Positions 21,165 to 33,509 of a stretch of DNA of 64,000 nucleotides are shown in pieces. Both the position numbers and the translations under genes were made by a program. The notes beneath the pieces were generated by a model. The model was not told the origin of the DNA. It saw only the letters and a list, made by a program, of their open reading frames with translations, and made no database searches. The number at the start of each line of letters is the position of its first letter. Position 1 is the first letter of the stretch. The DNA is from Absidia repens. Lineage: Eukaryota > Mucoromycota > Mucoromycetes > Mucorales > Cunninghamellaceae. Where the stretch lies: NCBI GenBank assembly GCA_002105175.1, contig MCGE01000026.1:372001-436000 (forward strand), read 5' to 3'.

Positions 21165-23160
21165 CTAATGATGAGGAGGTTGTCTTTCGGGGTCCACATG
21201 GATAAGGATTTCTTGTACCATTGCAATTTCTTTCTTGACCGTGGTGCGGACACGTTGTTCAATACGATGGGCTTGAGCCACCGTCAATGTTGGGTCCAAT
21301 TGTAATATCATATCCAGATGTTTAAAGGGGCCCAATTTCCTGCCTCTGATCGAATAGAAATCAACTAGTTGGGGTTCTTGTTCCTATCATTCATTCATTC
21401 ATAATGATTTTTTTCATCAATTAGATCTAATCTATAATCATCATCATGATACCCTTATTGGTATTTTTTCCCCCTCTTTTTTTTTTTCTTTTTTTTTTTA
21501 CCTTGACTTTGGAAATGACGGATTTGATTTGCTCAATTTCATTGGGAGGAATGCCTTTGTCTATAAGTTCCTTGACGGAGCTGGCCATGATCCCGGCACC
21601 GCCTTGTACAATAAGAGCAGACACCAATAAGCCACCTAATGGATCCAACACTGGCATGCCCGCATAGGAGCCACCAATTGCACCCAAGGCAATCAAACTA
21701 GAAAACCCATCTGATCGGTGATGCCTACCAACAATAAATCAATATATATATAAGGATCAGTTGAGTTATAACTCATCAGCTTTCGCCTGTCCCACACTTG
21801 ATCTTACCATGCATTTGCTATCAAAACATCACTATGTTCACTTTTTCCAACCTTGAGGGCTACCATACAAACAAACAAAAAAAAAAGAAGATGATGAGGG
21901 ATAAACCAAAGTATCAAAACATGTGATTTCTACGTACTTGCATGATAAAGCCATTCTTTTACGATGACACTTGCCAGTGCAAACCAAGCAGCATTCGGAT
22001 CAAGCGCATTGCTATCATGGTGGTGATGATGATGATCCATGTGGAAAAGGGAAGACATGGTATTTGACAGTGCGGAGGAAGCGGGCGTTGCTACTTCGGA
22101 GGGAGTGGGAGACGAAGCGACGGCAGTTGCATCGATAGAAGAGGTGGTCATACTTGAAACCGCATTGGCCATGGAATCAATCATACCACCCGAAGTCAAA
22201 GTCGTTGTGGTTGGCGCTGTTGTGGTTGTTGCTGCCGCGTCCAGTACCGTCATCAGTAAGTCATAAGAATGTAAACCGATCGCCACACCACCAGTGATCA
22301 GAAGCGTAGACACAGCAAATGAACCCACGGTTTCGTATTTTCCTAAAGTGAAAGAATGATAAACATGATTCAAATCTACCCCTGACATATATATATATAT
22401 ATAGGTGTATAGATATATTAAGACACTTACCGTAACCGTATGGATAGATAGCATCTGGTGGTTTTCTTGACATTTTGAATGTGTATAGTGTTACGAAGTC
22501 ACCTAGCAAATCTAATCAATGACATGGGCAAGTGGTTAATGAAGAAATGAATTGATTTAGTGAACCGTAGGAATTTGATTTTCTTCTTACCACTGAATGA
22601 ATGAGCAGCATCGGCCAATAAGGAAGCCGAATTCATATACCTAAATAAAGAAGATAGCTTAAGCGTATGTCGTTGCCGGTCTTACTTGACCATCTTTTTT
22701 CTTACCAGCCAGCTACACCCTTGGAGCCAGTCAATATAACATTTGATACCAAGCCAACAAGTGTGATCTGCACCCCCTTTTTGCCTACATAAGTTATATT
22801 GAGAAAAAAAAAAAAAAAGAGGGTATTAGTCACTGTCAGGCACCCAATGGACAATTCAATCCATTACTGTTTTTTCCTTTTACCTGATCTTTTCAATGTC
22901 AATGCAAGGTCGGTATGTACATGGTGCTCGTCATCAGCATGAGGCTGGGATGAGGAAGGACGAGGAGGAGAAGGAGACGATCCGTGGTGGCGACCTAACC
23001 AGGTGGTTGACACAGCAGTAGCAAGCGGGGTGGTGATGAGTTCTCCTCCAGGTCTGGGTCGTTTCGTAAATAGCATCAATGAGGAGCCGAGCGACGGTGG
23101 AGGCGTTCCATTAGACAGTTTCAAAAGTCGCCATTGTATTTTGGTGAGGACCTTGGCCAT
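21165..23160 (-). CDS. cation diffusion facilitator metal transporter, mitochondrial MMT-like
   Basis: Eight exons, 23160-22884, 22784-22706, 22640-22591, 22502-22431, 22342-21938, 21859-21808, 21724-21502 and 21383-21165, give 458 residues. An N-terminal region of about 90 residues, basic and Ser/Pro-rich, fits a mitochondrial targeting peptide. CDF membrane segments follow: SNVILTGSKGVAGWYMNSASLLADAAHS, then VGSFAVSTLLITGGVAIG, then the metal site in NAWHHRSDGFSSL and PLGGLLVSALIVQGG. The protein ends with the cytosolic ferredoxin-like domain (QILIHVDPE). A long Ser/Thr-rich loop with HMDHHHHHHDS lies between TM4 and TM5, a likely metal buffer. Resemblance is closest to yeast Mmt1/Mmt2, mitochondrial iron exporters; zinc or manganese cannot be excluded. 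Confidence 0.88.
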
Positions 23161-23662
23161 GGCAAAGGGAAGTACCTGAATATATATATATTTATGTGTA
23201 TGTATAAACAAATAAATAAAAAAAGCAAAGATAAAAAAAGAAGAAGAGAGGAACACAAAAAGATAGCACCGAAAAAATATATCATAACTGGGTTTGAATT
23301 ATTTTTTCATATGTGGTCAGGCTTCTTATCAGATTTATTTTTCGGGGCCAAAAAAAAACAAAAAAAAAATCTTTCGATCAGTGGCACTGCGGTTTAAAAA
23401 AAAAAAAAAGGTATAATGTAGATTTTTATTTGTTTCTATTTCTAATGTAAATGTGTATATAAAACTATATATGTATCATATTCATAAAAAAGAAGAATGA
23501 TAATTATAAACAGAAATGAGATAAACTAAACTAATGGATATATAAGAGATATGCACTTACTGTAGACTGGTGATGTGGATGCGGGGAAGAAGGGGGATAA
23601 GAAAAAACGATCGGAGATATCTAATCTAAGGAGTGAGAGACACACCACATCTAACGGACCCA
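23161..23662. other. intergenic region between the CDF and UXS genes
   Basis: AT-rich with A-tracts; no gene seen. Holds the CDF promoter and the 3' end of UXS. Confidence 0.5.
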
Positions 23663-25236
23663 TCAAATAGCGCCTTCCATCTGTTGTAACTTGAACCAAT
23701 CGACGGTTTCTTGTATTCCTTGTTTGACAGCAAATCGAGGTTCCCAGCCCAAATATTTTTTTGCACGAGTGATATCGGGTTTCCGTTTTCTTGGGTCATC
23801 CATGGCTGCAGGGAGGAGCTTGATTTCCACATCGGTCATAGGGCCCGCCGCCGTCGTTGTCGTTGCCAACACTTGATCGCGAATCGTATGGGCAAAATCC
23901 AGGATGGTATATTCTTCCGTATTTCCCAAATTAACCGGTTCCGTATAATTCTTATTCATCAGCAAGATCAATCCATCGACAAGATCATGAACATATTGGA
24001 ATGATCGTGTTTGATGTCCATCTCCATAGATCGTCAGTGGTTGCCCTCGAAGTGCCTGCATGATGAAATTGCTGACCACCCGCCCATCCGTCGGTGACAT
24101 TCGTGGCCCTATAATAAAAATATATACATGTGGTCAGATGTGAACAATTCAATAGAAAATAAGATGTGTGTGTCTGTTCTTCACTAACTGTGTTGCGGTT
24201 TTTGTGCCTCACTTACCAAAAGTACTACAATATAAAAGAATCATGGTTTTGTCATAGAAAAGATCTGTCATTAGTATGATGGTCCATATCACTCCAACTC
24301 TCTTTTTTTTTTTTTTTGAGTACCACTTACTTAAATATCCGAGCCACTCTGACATCCACATCATTTTGTCGCATATAAGAATAAGTTAATGTCTCCGCTA
24401 TTCGTTTGCCTTCATCATAACATGCTCGCGGTCCAATAGGGTTGACATGGCCCCAGTATGTTTCTTTCTGAGGATGCTCTTCAGGGTCGCCATAGATTTC
24501 TAATATACAATAGATAAATTAAAAAAAATATCAATCAATGCATGCATTTGGAATCTCATCAGTGAGTGAGTGAGTAGTGAGGAATGCTTTTACCAGAAGT
24601 AGATGTCAATAAAAACCGAGCCTTGGTTCGTTTCGCCAGCCCAAGCATATTGATTGTTCCCATCACACTAGTCTTGACCGTCTTGGTAGGGTTGTATTGA
24701 TAATGCGGGGGAGATGCAGGGCAGGCCAAATGATAGATTTGAGAGACTTCAATCATATAGGGATCAACGACATCGTGAGTAACTAGTTCAAAGTTGGGAT
24801 GACCAATCCAGTGTTGGACGTTGCGTTTGGTACCGGTGAAAAAATTGTCCACTACAATGACTTCATGCCCCATCCACATAAGTCTATCCACCAAATGAGA
24901 GCCGACAAAGCCAGCACCTCCTGTCACCAAAATACGTTCGCGTTTCGCAGGACTGAGATGTCGGACATTGGGGTAAAGGCGCTGCGACGTGTATTGTACC
25001 ATGCCATCCTTCAGCATGACCACTTCTGGTGTTTTCTTGGGCAAGTAGAGTTGATGGAGCCAGCGTAAGGAAACATCTGATCCCACCGATGTGTCACCTA
25101 CATTGTCGACATGATCCCTTTGCGGTACTGGCCTAATGACATAATCGTCCGAGGAAGAGGTGCGGTTGTTGTTTGTATGGTTGGTAAAGCCACCTGATTG
25201 ATCTGCCATAGGTATGAGAGACAGAGAAAAGGACAA
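23663..25236 (-). CDS. UXS1: UDP-glucuronate decarboxylase (UDP-xylose synthase)
   Basis: Four exons, 25236-24594, 24499-24331, 24224-24217 (8 nt) and 24108-23663, give 421 residues; a second in-frame ATG nine codons in would give 412. It is an extended short-chain dehydrogenase: NAD-binding GGAGFVGSH (about 106-114), [14 protein letters not shown], the catalytic Tyr242/Lys246 in [11 protein letters not shown], and RIFNTFGPRM...[19 protein letters not shown]. These match UXS1, which converts UDP-glucuronic acid to UDP-xylose. The first 90 residues are hydrophilic, with no membrane anchor, so a cytosolic form is likely. UDP-xylose feeds xylose into surface glycans, consistent with the GT10 fucosyltransferase further along. 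Confidence 0.93.
24217..24224 (-). other. 8-nt micro-exon of UXS
   Basis: TACTTTTG lies between TTGTAG and GTAAGTG. It supplies the residues T-F-G of the invariant NTFGPRM motif; skipping it shifts frame and loses that motif. Confidence 0.85.
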
Positions 25237-25642
25237 CAGTATAGATAATAAAGAGAATATAAAGAAAAGGTGCGTAATGGTGAATATGTATTTTTTTTAA
25301 AAAAAAAAAAAAGACAAAACAAAGAAAGAGAAGAATGGGATCAATCAGTTTTCTTGTGTCACGTTTTTTCAAGCCCGGTCAAAACGGTAAGGTCACATGA
25401 AAATATAAAAAAGATCAAAAAAAATCCTTTATTACAAAAATAGAGGGTGAAAATGATAGGTGGCAAAAGGAGGTAAGATGACAAAGGGGTAGAGAGTGAG
25501 AGAAAAGAGTAGGGGAAGTAAAAAACAAACAAAAAGATAAAAATAAAAGTAAGAACTACGGATATGAGTATAAAAAAGAAGAAGAATCAAAACGAAGTAG
25601 GCTGGTGCAAGAAGTCCTATCCTTAATTTCTTTCTATGAGAA
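25237..25642. other. intergenic region between UXS and Rab genes
   Basis: UXS promoter side and Rab 3' flank. T- and A-runs, no gene seen. Confidence 0.5.
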
Positions 25643-26756
25643 CTATTGACAGCATCCTCCACCAGTCTTGTTGTTGGTAGCAGTATTGTTATCCAGACGG
25701 ACTTCTTCCCTTTGACGTGTTTGTTGAGTTTGTTGAGTGTCGATCAATCGTTTCTTGATATCCCTATAATTTATATGTATATACATAACTGGTTAGCATC
25801 TACACCCACTCTTACATACTTGATTCTTACCTGGCCAAATCAAAGAAGGCTTCTTCTACACCAATGTTTGCTTTCGCACTAGTTTCCATGAATTGAATAC
25901 CCAACTCGTTTGCCAAGGCTTCACCTTGTTCCTTTGTGACAACCTATTGAATAATAGAGAGAAAAAGTGAGTAACATGTCTTGATAAGCAGCACCAATGT
26001 GTTGTTCTTTACCCGTTTTTCTTCCATGTCACACTTGTTTCCAATCAATATCTTGTTGACACCTTCGTTAGCATGTTGTTCAATATTAGAAAACCAGTTT
26101 CGGACATCTATGAAATGATGATAAATAATAGGTGAGATATTTGCATAAGCATTCAGTCAAGCACTAGCGTCAACCATTCTTACTTCCAAAAGAGCGTTCG
26201 TCAGTAACATCATACACTAATAGAATACCCATAGCACCACGATAATAGGCTAATGAAAAAGAAAGAGCATACGTATGAGTCTACTGCCATCCTGTACAAC
26301 ACTTGACTCCTTTACCTGTTGTGATAGTACGGAATCGTTCTTGCCCAGCTGTGTCCCAAATCTATGAAAGCAGAGATGATATTAGGAAAGTGTTTCTACT
26401 TCCTTTCAATTGGCTTGGCATTCAATCATTTTACCTGCAATTTTATACGTTTGCCGTCCAATTCTATAGTTCTGATTTTGAAGTCAATACCGATAGTCGT
26501 GATGAAGGAAGGTGTAAAGGAATCATCTGAGAATCGTAGAAGTAAACAACTCTTGCCAACACCTATATCACAAAAGAAGAAGTTTAAAAGCATGAGTCAA
26601 CTTTACTATTTGTTTCTGTTGCTGTTATTCTTTTTCTATCATCATCTTGTCTTGTCTTTCCAGTCTCAGTGGTTTTCTTTTCTTTGTCTTACCAGAATCA
26701 CCGATGAGTAATAGCTTGATAAGATAATCGTAGGATGCACTTTTGGCCGTTGACAT
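25643..26756 (-). CDS. Rab8/Sec4/Ypt2-type small GTPase
   Basis: Seven exons, 26756-26693, 26562-26435, 26361-26316, 26249-26184, 26107-26013, 25943-25831 and 25763-25643, give 210 residues. All G-boxes are present: GDSGVGKS (P-loop), the switch [21 protein letters not shown] and TSAK. The effector and Rab-family stretches ([20 protein letters not shown]) match exocytic Rabs of the Rab8/Sec4 group, which drive secretory vesicles to growing hyphal tips. The C-terminus ends GGGCCQ, a double-cysteine geranylgeranylation motif with one residue after it, rather than the bare CC of many fungal orthologues. Confidence 0.93.
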
Positions 26757-26880
26757 TTTTTTTTCTTTTTTTTAGTGAGTAGTAATTATGTGAAAAAAAT
26801 GTACGGATGTAAACAAAAAGTAAAAAAGAAAAAAAAATAAAAAGGTTGGTGTCTTGGGTTGAAGAAAAAGGTTTCACAGC

Positions 26881-26919
<39 letters not shown>

Positions 26920-27224
26920 AAAAAGGGAGCGACTTTTTGAGTTTCCAGTCCCGCTAGTTTTCGTGCGGAAAGCAAAATCACCACGTCATTCCGTCCCTCC
27001 AGACGAGAATTGTCTCTCTACATGACTACAACACCTAAAAACCCCATAGTATGAAGTCCACATAAATAAATCACCAATATCATCAAGTCTCAATCGAATC
27101 ATAAAGAGGAATACAAGGTTAATATATGTGATTTTATTTATTATCTAGAAAGCTATTCTTCCGTAAAAAATCATCTATCTACACTATAATTCAATGTCTA
27201 ATCCCCGCACACCGCATGAATATA
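26757..27224. other. intergenic region between Rab and ceramidase genes
   Basis: Rab promoter side. Contains a perfect A-tract of about 30 nt (26883-26913). No gene seen. Confidence 0.5.
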
Positions 27225-30200
27225 TCAACCAATGGTAAATTCCTGCGAATAACCATGATGTGCCTTGATCATTCTATCCAAAGATATCATCGCATTAAAA
27301 CTGGATACTCTGGGCAATTCATTGGCGCTTTTTTTTTTTTTTCTTTCTTACCTTGATATGAACTCTTTGTGATGTCCAAAATATCCCATACGGAAGACGC
27401 CATCTAAAAAAGGCGAACAGTCAATGGATACATATCCTGATATTCGTGCCGATCTCGACTTTACTTACGTTCAGTTTCATTATTGATTTCCCATCCGATA
27501 ATTGCTTCAGATTGTCCAAATAATTTGCTTTTGAGCCTCCACTGGAATCTGTAGCAATATATATATAAGGTTAGTTCTCTCTGTATATCTCTTTCCCACA
27601 ATGTAATCACACATGCCACACATACACTCATATGTTCCTTTTCATTTTCATCACTCCTCCTTACCTGGTATCGTAGTCATGGTCATTGCGAATGACTTCC
27701 CAAGATCCATCTGGCCGTTTTCGCTCCACTGTCAAAAAGGTACCGTCAGGTTGAGGATTGTGTCGAGGATTTCCAGCCACAAAAGATACAGATAAAAGAG
27801 TCGCATCGCTTGTCGTCATGTGATAGTGTCGTTTGGGTATATCATGAATCACATCGCCAAAGTGAAAAGAGAGTGTTGGATGATCAGTCCCACGTCTTGG
27901 GGTCAAGTCAAAAAACATACGTCGTCCTTCCATGGTCATTTTTCTCGAATCAAACTTGGTGGTAAGGGGAGGTAGTTGTTCTGATGATGTGATAAAAGAA
28001 TCAGGTGTGTTGACAGGTTGTTGGGTCATCATAGACGTCGCTAGTGCTTGGAAAACTTGGATATATCCTTCCAGAGTGTGTGGCCCATATACTGTTGCTG
28101 CCCCTTCAAATCGTTGCATTTGGTACTCTTCAAAAGTTGTCACATAAGACTGTAATAAATGAAAAATAAATAAAATATTTACAAAATATCAGCCCATTGT
28201 TTTGTATGTATTTTTTTTTTTCGCTTACCGAGTATCCATTAGCAGGTCCTGAAAGGATAACCTTGATAGATTCTGTGTCACACCCAGTATGTTGAATAAT
28301 GGTTTCCTTGATCGCCTTTCTTAATCGCCTTCCACTCATTGTCGAAAATTCTGCAGGTACCCCAGCTATATAGACATTTCCAACGCGTAAAAGCTGTAAT
28401 TCCAATATGTGAGGCTGCCATGAATGAGGAAAGTTTATTTCTCCGGTATCAAAAAGGATAGGTTTTGGGGCATGACATGAGACTTGGGCCTGACTGGGTG
28501 ACTTGATGAATGATCGAATGATCCGCCAGTACCATGGTATATGCGTAGTTTCCTATATCATAAAAAAAAAAATCAATACGATCAATCACAAGAGTCTTGC
28601 TATTGAAGTCAAATCATGCCCACTCTCTTTCTCTTACCTGATATACACCAATACCGGGTTCAGCGTCCGTCGTACCAGCGACTATTTGGTCGAAGAGAGA
28701 TAAATGTCAATATATTAAAATTCATTACCTTAGCACATTCTCCACATTTAAACCACTTACTGAACGAAAGCCCCTATGATAAGAGTAAACAAAAACATCA
28801 GTCATTGTACTCCTCGTAAATATTTTTTTATAACTAAAAACCTTACCATTGCAGGTGCACAAAGAGAATGGATAGATCCATCGGGTTGAAGAATATTTGT
28901 TTGAGGTACGTTCCAATAGACTTGTTTTGCATCGACAGGACCCTTGACAATATGTTCATTTTTTCCTTTTGCATCCAAATAAAGTTCGACTGCCTTGACG
29001 GCTTGGTTTTCACCAATCATTCTATTTGATTCTAGGTGACCCGTCTTCCATCCAGGTCCTCTAATAAGAAATATTCAAGCTTTTGTGTGAGTAAAGTAGG
29101 TCCCTTTACCTCATGATGATAGTTTCAAACACTGCCCGTCCCCTCATTTACTTTACCTTCCTTGACAAGTAGAAAACCATGGACATTTTGTAGACCTAGT
29201 TCCATCACAAGGTTGGTCGGTACCAGTACAAAAGAAGCCAAGGGTATGAGGACTTACATCCCCTTCGTTCGATTGAGCCATTGCTGCCACAAAGGTATCT
29301 GAGCTGGTACTTGTCGATGTATTGCTAAACAACTTGTTTTTCTCCACCGAGTACGATCCATAGCCTTTATTATCACCATTTACCAGACGATTTGTCTTGT
29401 TGACTGACACACCATGGACGGCAAACCTAGATGAAAGGAGATAAGCTTCTCTAACTACCATTCCCAGTTTCTGCTCATGTTCTTACCAGCTGATCAATCC
29501 AAGATCTTGCTTATCAGTGTAAAATCCAAGAAGAGACATCTCTTTGTCTACATTATCGGTATAGAGATCGCGTTCGTGCTGAGGATTCGCATTGTATGCA
29601 GCAGGTGATCGGTTGATGTTCGTGTTCAGTAGGTCATCAGAGTGGTGAGTGATATTCCCTTCTTCAATATGGTAATGTGCTTTGACGATAGAGTTGACAA
29701 TCCCGGATACCACGGCTTGTACTGTTTCTTCAAGCCAACCTTTCACTGGAATTTCATATAAAACTAAATGTGTGTGTGTGGAAGAAACAGAAAATTAGAT
29801 CAAGAAAAGCTAGCCAGTTTCACAACCAACATTTAAAATCCCGCCAGGTCTTTTAAAATTATTTTTACGATGAACGTATGCTTTTTACCGTATTCTAGGT
29901 AGCCACCCACCGTGGAATGCGTATGAGTGCTTGATATCATCACATTTTCCATTGTATATAGCTCAGGACCAAAAATGAATTGTAGACGCTGAATGACTCG
30001 GGCCTTCACGGTGAGCGATATGGATTGTAAATCGACATTTACAAATACTATACGCTGACTACCAGCCTTACCATTTTTGTCCATTTTATCGTTATGATCC
30101 ACTGGACTATTTTCATTGCTACTGCTGCTGTTGCTACGGTTGTTGTTATGATCTACAATATAGGCTCGAGCGTAGCAGCGTTGTAATATTCCATTGGCAA

Positions 30201-30348
30201 TTTGGTTTATTTCGGCATACCCAAATAAATGTATCTCCGCCACTGGACCAGTGATATCTGCCTTGCCTGTCCCAATTAAATATCCATGCACAACTTGACT
30301 GCTTCCACATATGATGATAATGACGAAAAGCAAAATAGAAGATAACAT
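27225..30348 (-). CDS. neutral/alkaline ceramidase
   Basis: Eleven exons, 30348-29889, 29763-29487, 29426-29157, 29060-28847, 28773-28761 (13 nt), 28681-28638, 28552-28229, 28149-27665, 27548-27469, 27403-27352 and 27273-27225, give 755 residues. A signal peptide (about 1-22) leads into YLIGTGKADITGPVAEIHLFGYAE. The zinc-site stretch STHTHSTVGGY (140-150) and NRLVNGDNKGYGSY follow, then the nucleophile serine in EGDVSPHT (about Ser304), PAMGLSFSIAGTTD, VYIAGVPAEFSTMSGRRLR, and a C-terminal immunoglobulin-like domain ending EFTIG. The family hydrolyses ceramide to sphingosine and fatty acid, secreted or at the cell surface. Length is typical (human about 780). A His-Gly-Val-Ser variant replaces the usual HGTSM. 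Confidence 0.93.
28761..28773 (-). other. 13-nt micro-exon of the ceramidase gene
   Basis: GGGCTTTCGTTCA lies between CATAG and GTAAGTGG. It provides the GLSF part of CAPAMGLSFSIAGTTD and restores phase. Confidence 0.8.
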
Positions 30349-31209
30349 TTTTGTCGAGGGGGTGGGGAGTAAAGGAAAGAAAGAAAGAAAGAAAGAAAGA
30401 AACTACTCGTTCTACACTAAACTCCTGTTTTTTCGTTTTTTTTTTTTTGTTTTTTTTTTTATGGAGGAAATAATTGATGGTTTTCCTTTTTAAATAAAAA
30501 AACTAAGTGGTGATGTATCAGTTGTCTTAGATTTGGTTGGCTGGTGGAGGACCCGGAGCGCCGGGTTTCTTCCCCAGCTTGATTTTTTAGTTTTAGAATT
30601 ATGTCACAGCCCAAAGCGAACAGTCACCATCTCCTATTTGCCTTTTTGTGGGGACGGTCACCTGCCCGCCGTGGATAGAGCGAAATTCCCCCATTCACCA
30701 TAATCGGTCTTTTTTTTGGGGGGGAAGGGAGAGGGGGCTTTTTCTTGGCAAATCGATCCATGTTCATTTGACCAATCATATTTTGATTATGCCATCAAAG
30801 GTTTTGAACTTTTTTTTTCTTCTTCTTCAGGTACAGTCCCTCGATGTAATCAGTTATAATCTTTCTATTTGCCAAAGAGCAATTTTTTTTTATATATTTG
30901 ACTTTGATGGAAATATCAACAAATTGGTCCTTACGAAGGAATTATTGGTAATGCAAGTATTTTTTTTCTCGCCGATCATCAATGCTGTGGCGTTCGAATA
31001 CTGTATTCTGACATGCGTACTCGCTGTAATATGTAGAGAATCGGGCGAACACTGTACAACATGAAATGTATATCGTTCTTAAAACTATCATACGCTTTAT
31101 ATTGAGTGACCTTGGGTGAGGATGCGTAGTTGAGTAATAATAGGCCATCAAAACCATTTTTAAAACTATTCGAGAAACCTGTCTCACTCCTCTTTTTAGA
31201 CCAAAGTAC
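30349..31209. other. intergenic region upstream of ceramidase
   Basis: Ceramidase promoter side with a (GAAA)n tract (30376-30401). No supported gene. Confidence 0.5.
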
Positions 31210-32625
31210 GGTTGACGGAGCGCTGAGCACGGGAGTTAATTGAAGTGGCATCATATGATCATTAATCCTTTTTTTTTATACACATACAAGCACTGTATAG
31301 TACAGTGCGGATATACCCATTCGACAAGACAAACTACACGTATAAGAGGCAATGTAAAAGTAAAAAGATAGGACAGATTTTATTTATATGTAGATATAAA
31401 CAATGACAACAACTAAACTAAGCTGTTTTAATGCTGACACTATGACACATAGTTAAATATGAGGCGATCATGGGTGTGTGTATGTAAGTGTGGATTACTG
31501 TGGAGTATGTGAGGATGGAAGTCCCTTGTTGAGAGATAAATATAATGTAATTTAAACAAGTTCAATCGAAGAGGGTAAGATATCGTTTGGTGACTGATAG
31601 ACTGTCCTACAATTAGGTGTTAACTAAGCTAGGCTGAATTGTCCATCATGTCTGCAAAGGCACCAAGATAAGATAACAGTCATGCTATAAATGCTAAATG
31701 ATAGTAGTTATTTTTATGAGAAGATAGCATTATATTTATGGTTTTGATTGTTGAGGAAGGTTTATTTATTTTTGTATTCACCAAAAAAAGCCAAATTCTC
31801 ACAAGCCAAATAAAATAATATTTCAAGTCCCGCCCACGTGGACTTTATTTGCGCCATTTTTTTTTCGCCCAACTTTTTTTTTCCGCCCATGCTTTTTTTC
31901 CTTTTTCTTTTTCTTTTTCATTTTCTTCACTCGTTTTTTCCTTCATCAATCAACTTCTTTGGGGTTATTATGGACTTAGACTAGTACTAGGACTAGTTTA
32001 GAAGGGTTTTCAGCTTAGGGATTACAAGATGCATGGGGAAACCCTTTCATTTTGGATTCAGGATTGTGGATCCCTATCATTTGGTTTTTAGAAGCCCCCA
32101 TTAGCTTAGCTTAGTATTATTTGTCATAGTTTGTATCGATACTTGAATAAAATATGTCTCTTTTACATTATTCTATGAAAAATATCCCATTAGTCTCTCT
32201 CATTACTTGTACAACAGATCGCTCTTATACTACCATTATCCGTTTCTGTTTAGTGCTGATCATTGTTATACTTCATAACATATGTCCCCTCTGTTTTTCT
32301 CATAACTTTTACAGTATTTTAGCCCTCCGTTTTACATTTATCCATTTAAATTTGTGTTAAGCATTCTTCAAGTCTCACATATTAGTCGTCCTCATGCTTC
32401 CTCCAATAGATCCTTCCATTAGCCCTTGCTGCAATGAACCCCACCTCGTTAGTTTTTTTTTTTTTTTTGTCGACCAATATGCTTCAATAAAACACCCCTT
32501 GTTTATATACCTTCCCCCCTGACTCACAGAATAGTGAAAAATGTCGCTATTGTAGCTGTCTTTCGGAGTGTTTTACCAAGTGTCCTTCTAGTTCACGTAC
32601 TATGTCCTCTTTCCCCTTTAATTGT
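31210..32625 (+). repeat. dispersed repeat, copy B (long)
   Basis: Same block order as copy A without the helicase relic: GGAGCGCTGAGCACG at about 31218, an ACTGTATAGTACAGT inverted pair at about 31293, and the TTTATTTATATG block at about 31380. Next come CCCGCCCACGTGG (CACGTG at 31835-31840), a pyrimidine tract, the conserved core at about 31975-32110 and AATAAAATATGTC at about 32147. The last block ends with CTTCAATAAAACACC near 32481. Confidence 0.75.
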
Positions 32626-32744
32626 CGGTAGTCTTAGATCACTTACTATGAAATTAGTCACAGAAGTCGTGCAGTGCGAGTAGCCACTGTTGTAGGGCAC
32701 TTTACGCCCACCATTATATTGCTTTTTAGATTCTTCACTAAATT

Positions 32745-32890
32745 TATTCAGTATAAGTTTGTCCATAGTTGTGTTTACTTATTCTGTATCTGAATAAAAT
32801 ATGTCCTCTTTTAATTACTGCAATGAATATGTCTCATTAGTCTCTCTTTTGCCTTACACATACAGTAGATCCCCTTTTATTTTGCCCAAA
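32745..32890 (+). repeat. partial second copy of the repeat's 3' block
   Basis: Repeats the GTTTGTCCATAGTTGTGT ... CTGAATAAAATATGTCC ... CATTAGTCTCTC ... CAGTAGATCC series found at about 32115-32225, lying about 630 nt after it in the same orientation. The core itself is absent. Confidence 0.7.
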
Positions 32891-33509
32891 CACATTGCTG
32901 AAGCTATGATACAAACTAACTATATACACCTTCCAAGCCCTATTGAACCACAATTTACCCGCTTATAAGGTCATTGAAAAGTTGGATTTCTGTGTTTAGG
33001 TTTGGCCTTCTACTACTCCACTTACAGGCGCTCCTGTATCTCTCACCTATATTATGATAAAATGGAATCCACACAAATTCACATACTGCCCCCCCCCTCA
33101 CACTCAAAATCAAGACGTCTAGGAAGTCCAAAACAAAGCAAAAAAAGAACAAAAGAACATTATTCGAATTATGATACTGAGTCTCACACCCAGCAAACAA
33201 TGTTTTCCAGGTATCGTTAATATAGGTCCATACTGTACTCTGATACATATAATACGGTAAAAGAAATTCTGATCGATGCATTTATGTTACCTTTGTGAAA
33301 AATTTAAAAGACCAGCACTTTTATTTTGGCTTTTTAAGAGATTTGGATGGCGTGTTGATCAACATAGTATAACTATGACCCACACGAAAAAATAGAATAT
33401 CTAACATATTTCTATTTTTGGTAAGCTAGATCGACCCGCGCTATTTAAAATAAAAAAACTCATGTTTGTCCCTTTCTCTCTCTCTCTCTCCGCCTTTTAT
33501 ATTTGAATC
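32891..33509. other. intergenic region
   Basis: No gene seen. A (TC)n tract at about 33472-33491 precedes the next start codon. Confidence 0.5.

Noticed and set aside
25098..25372. Minus-strand ORFs starting upstream of UXS
   Set aside because: Out-of-frame readings of the leader and A/T tracts; the UXS frame begins at 25236 or 25209.
30942..31254. Minus-strand ORF of about 90 codons next to repeat copy B
   Set aside because: No motif and no splice context; it overlaps the start of the repeat, so it is likely chance.
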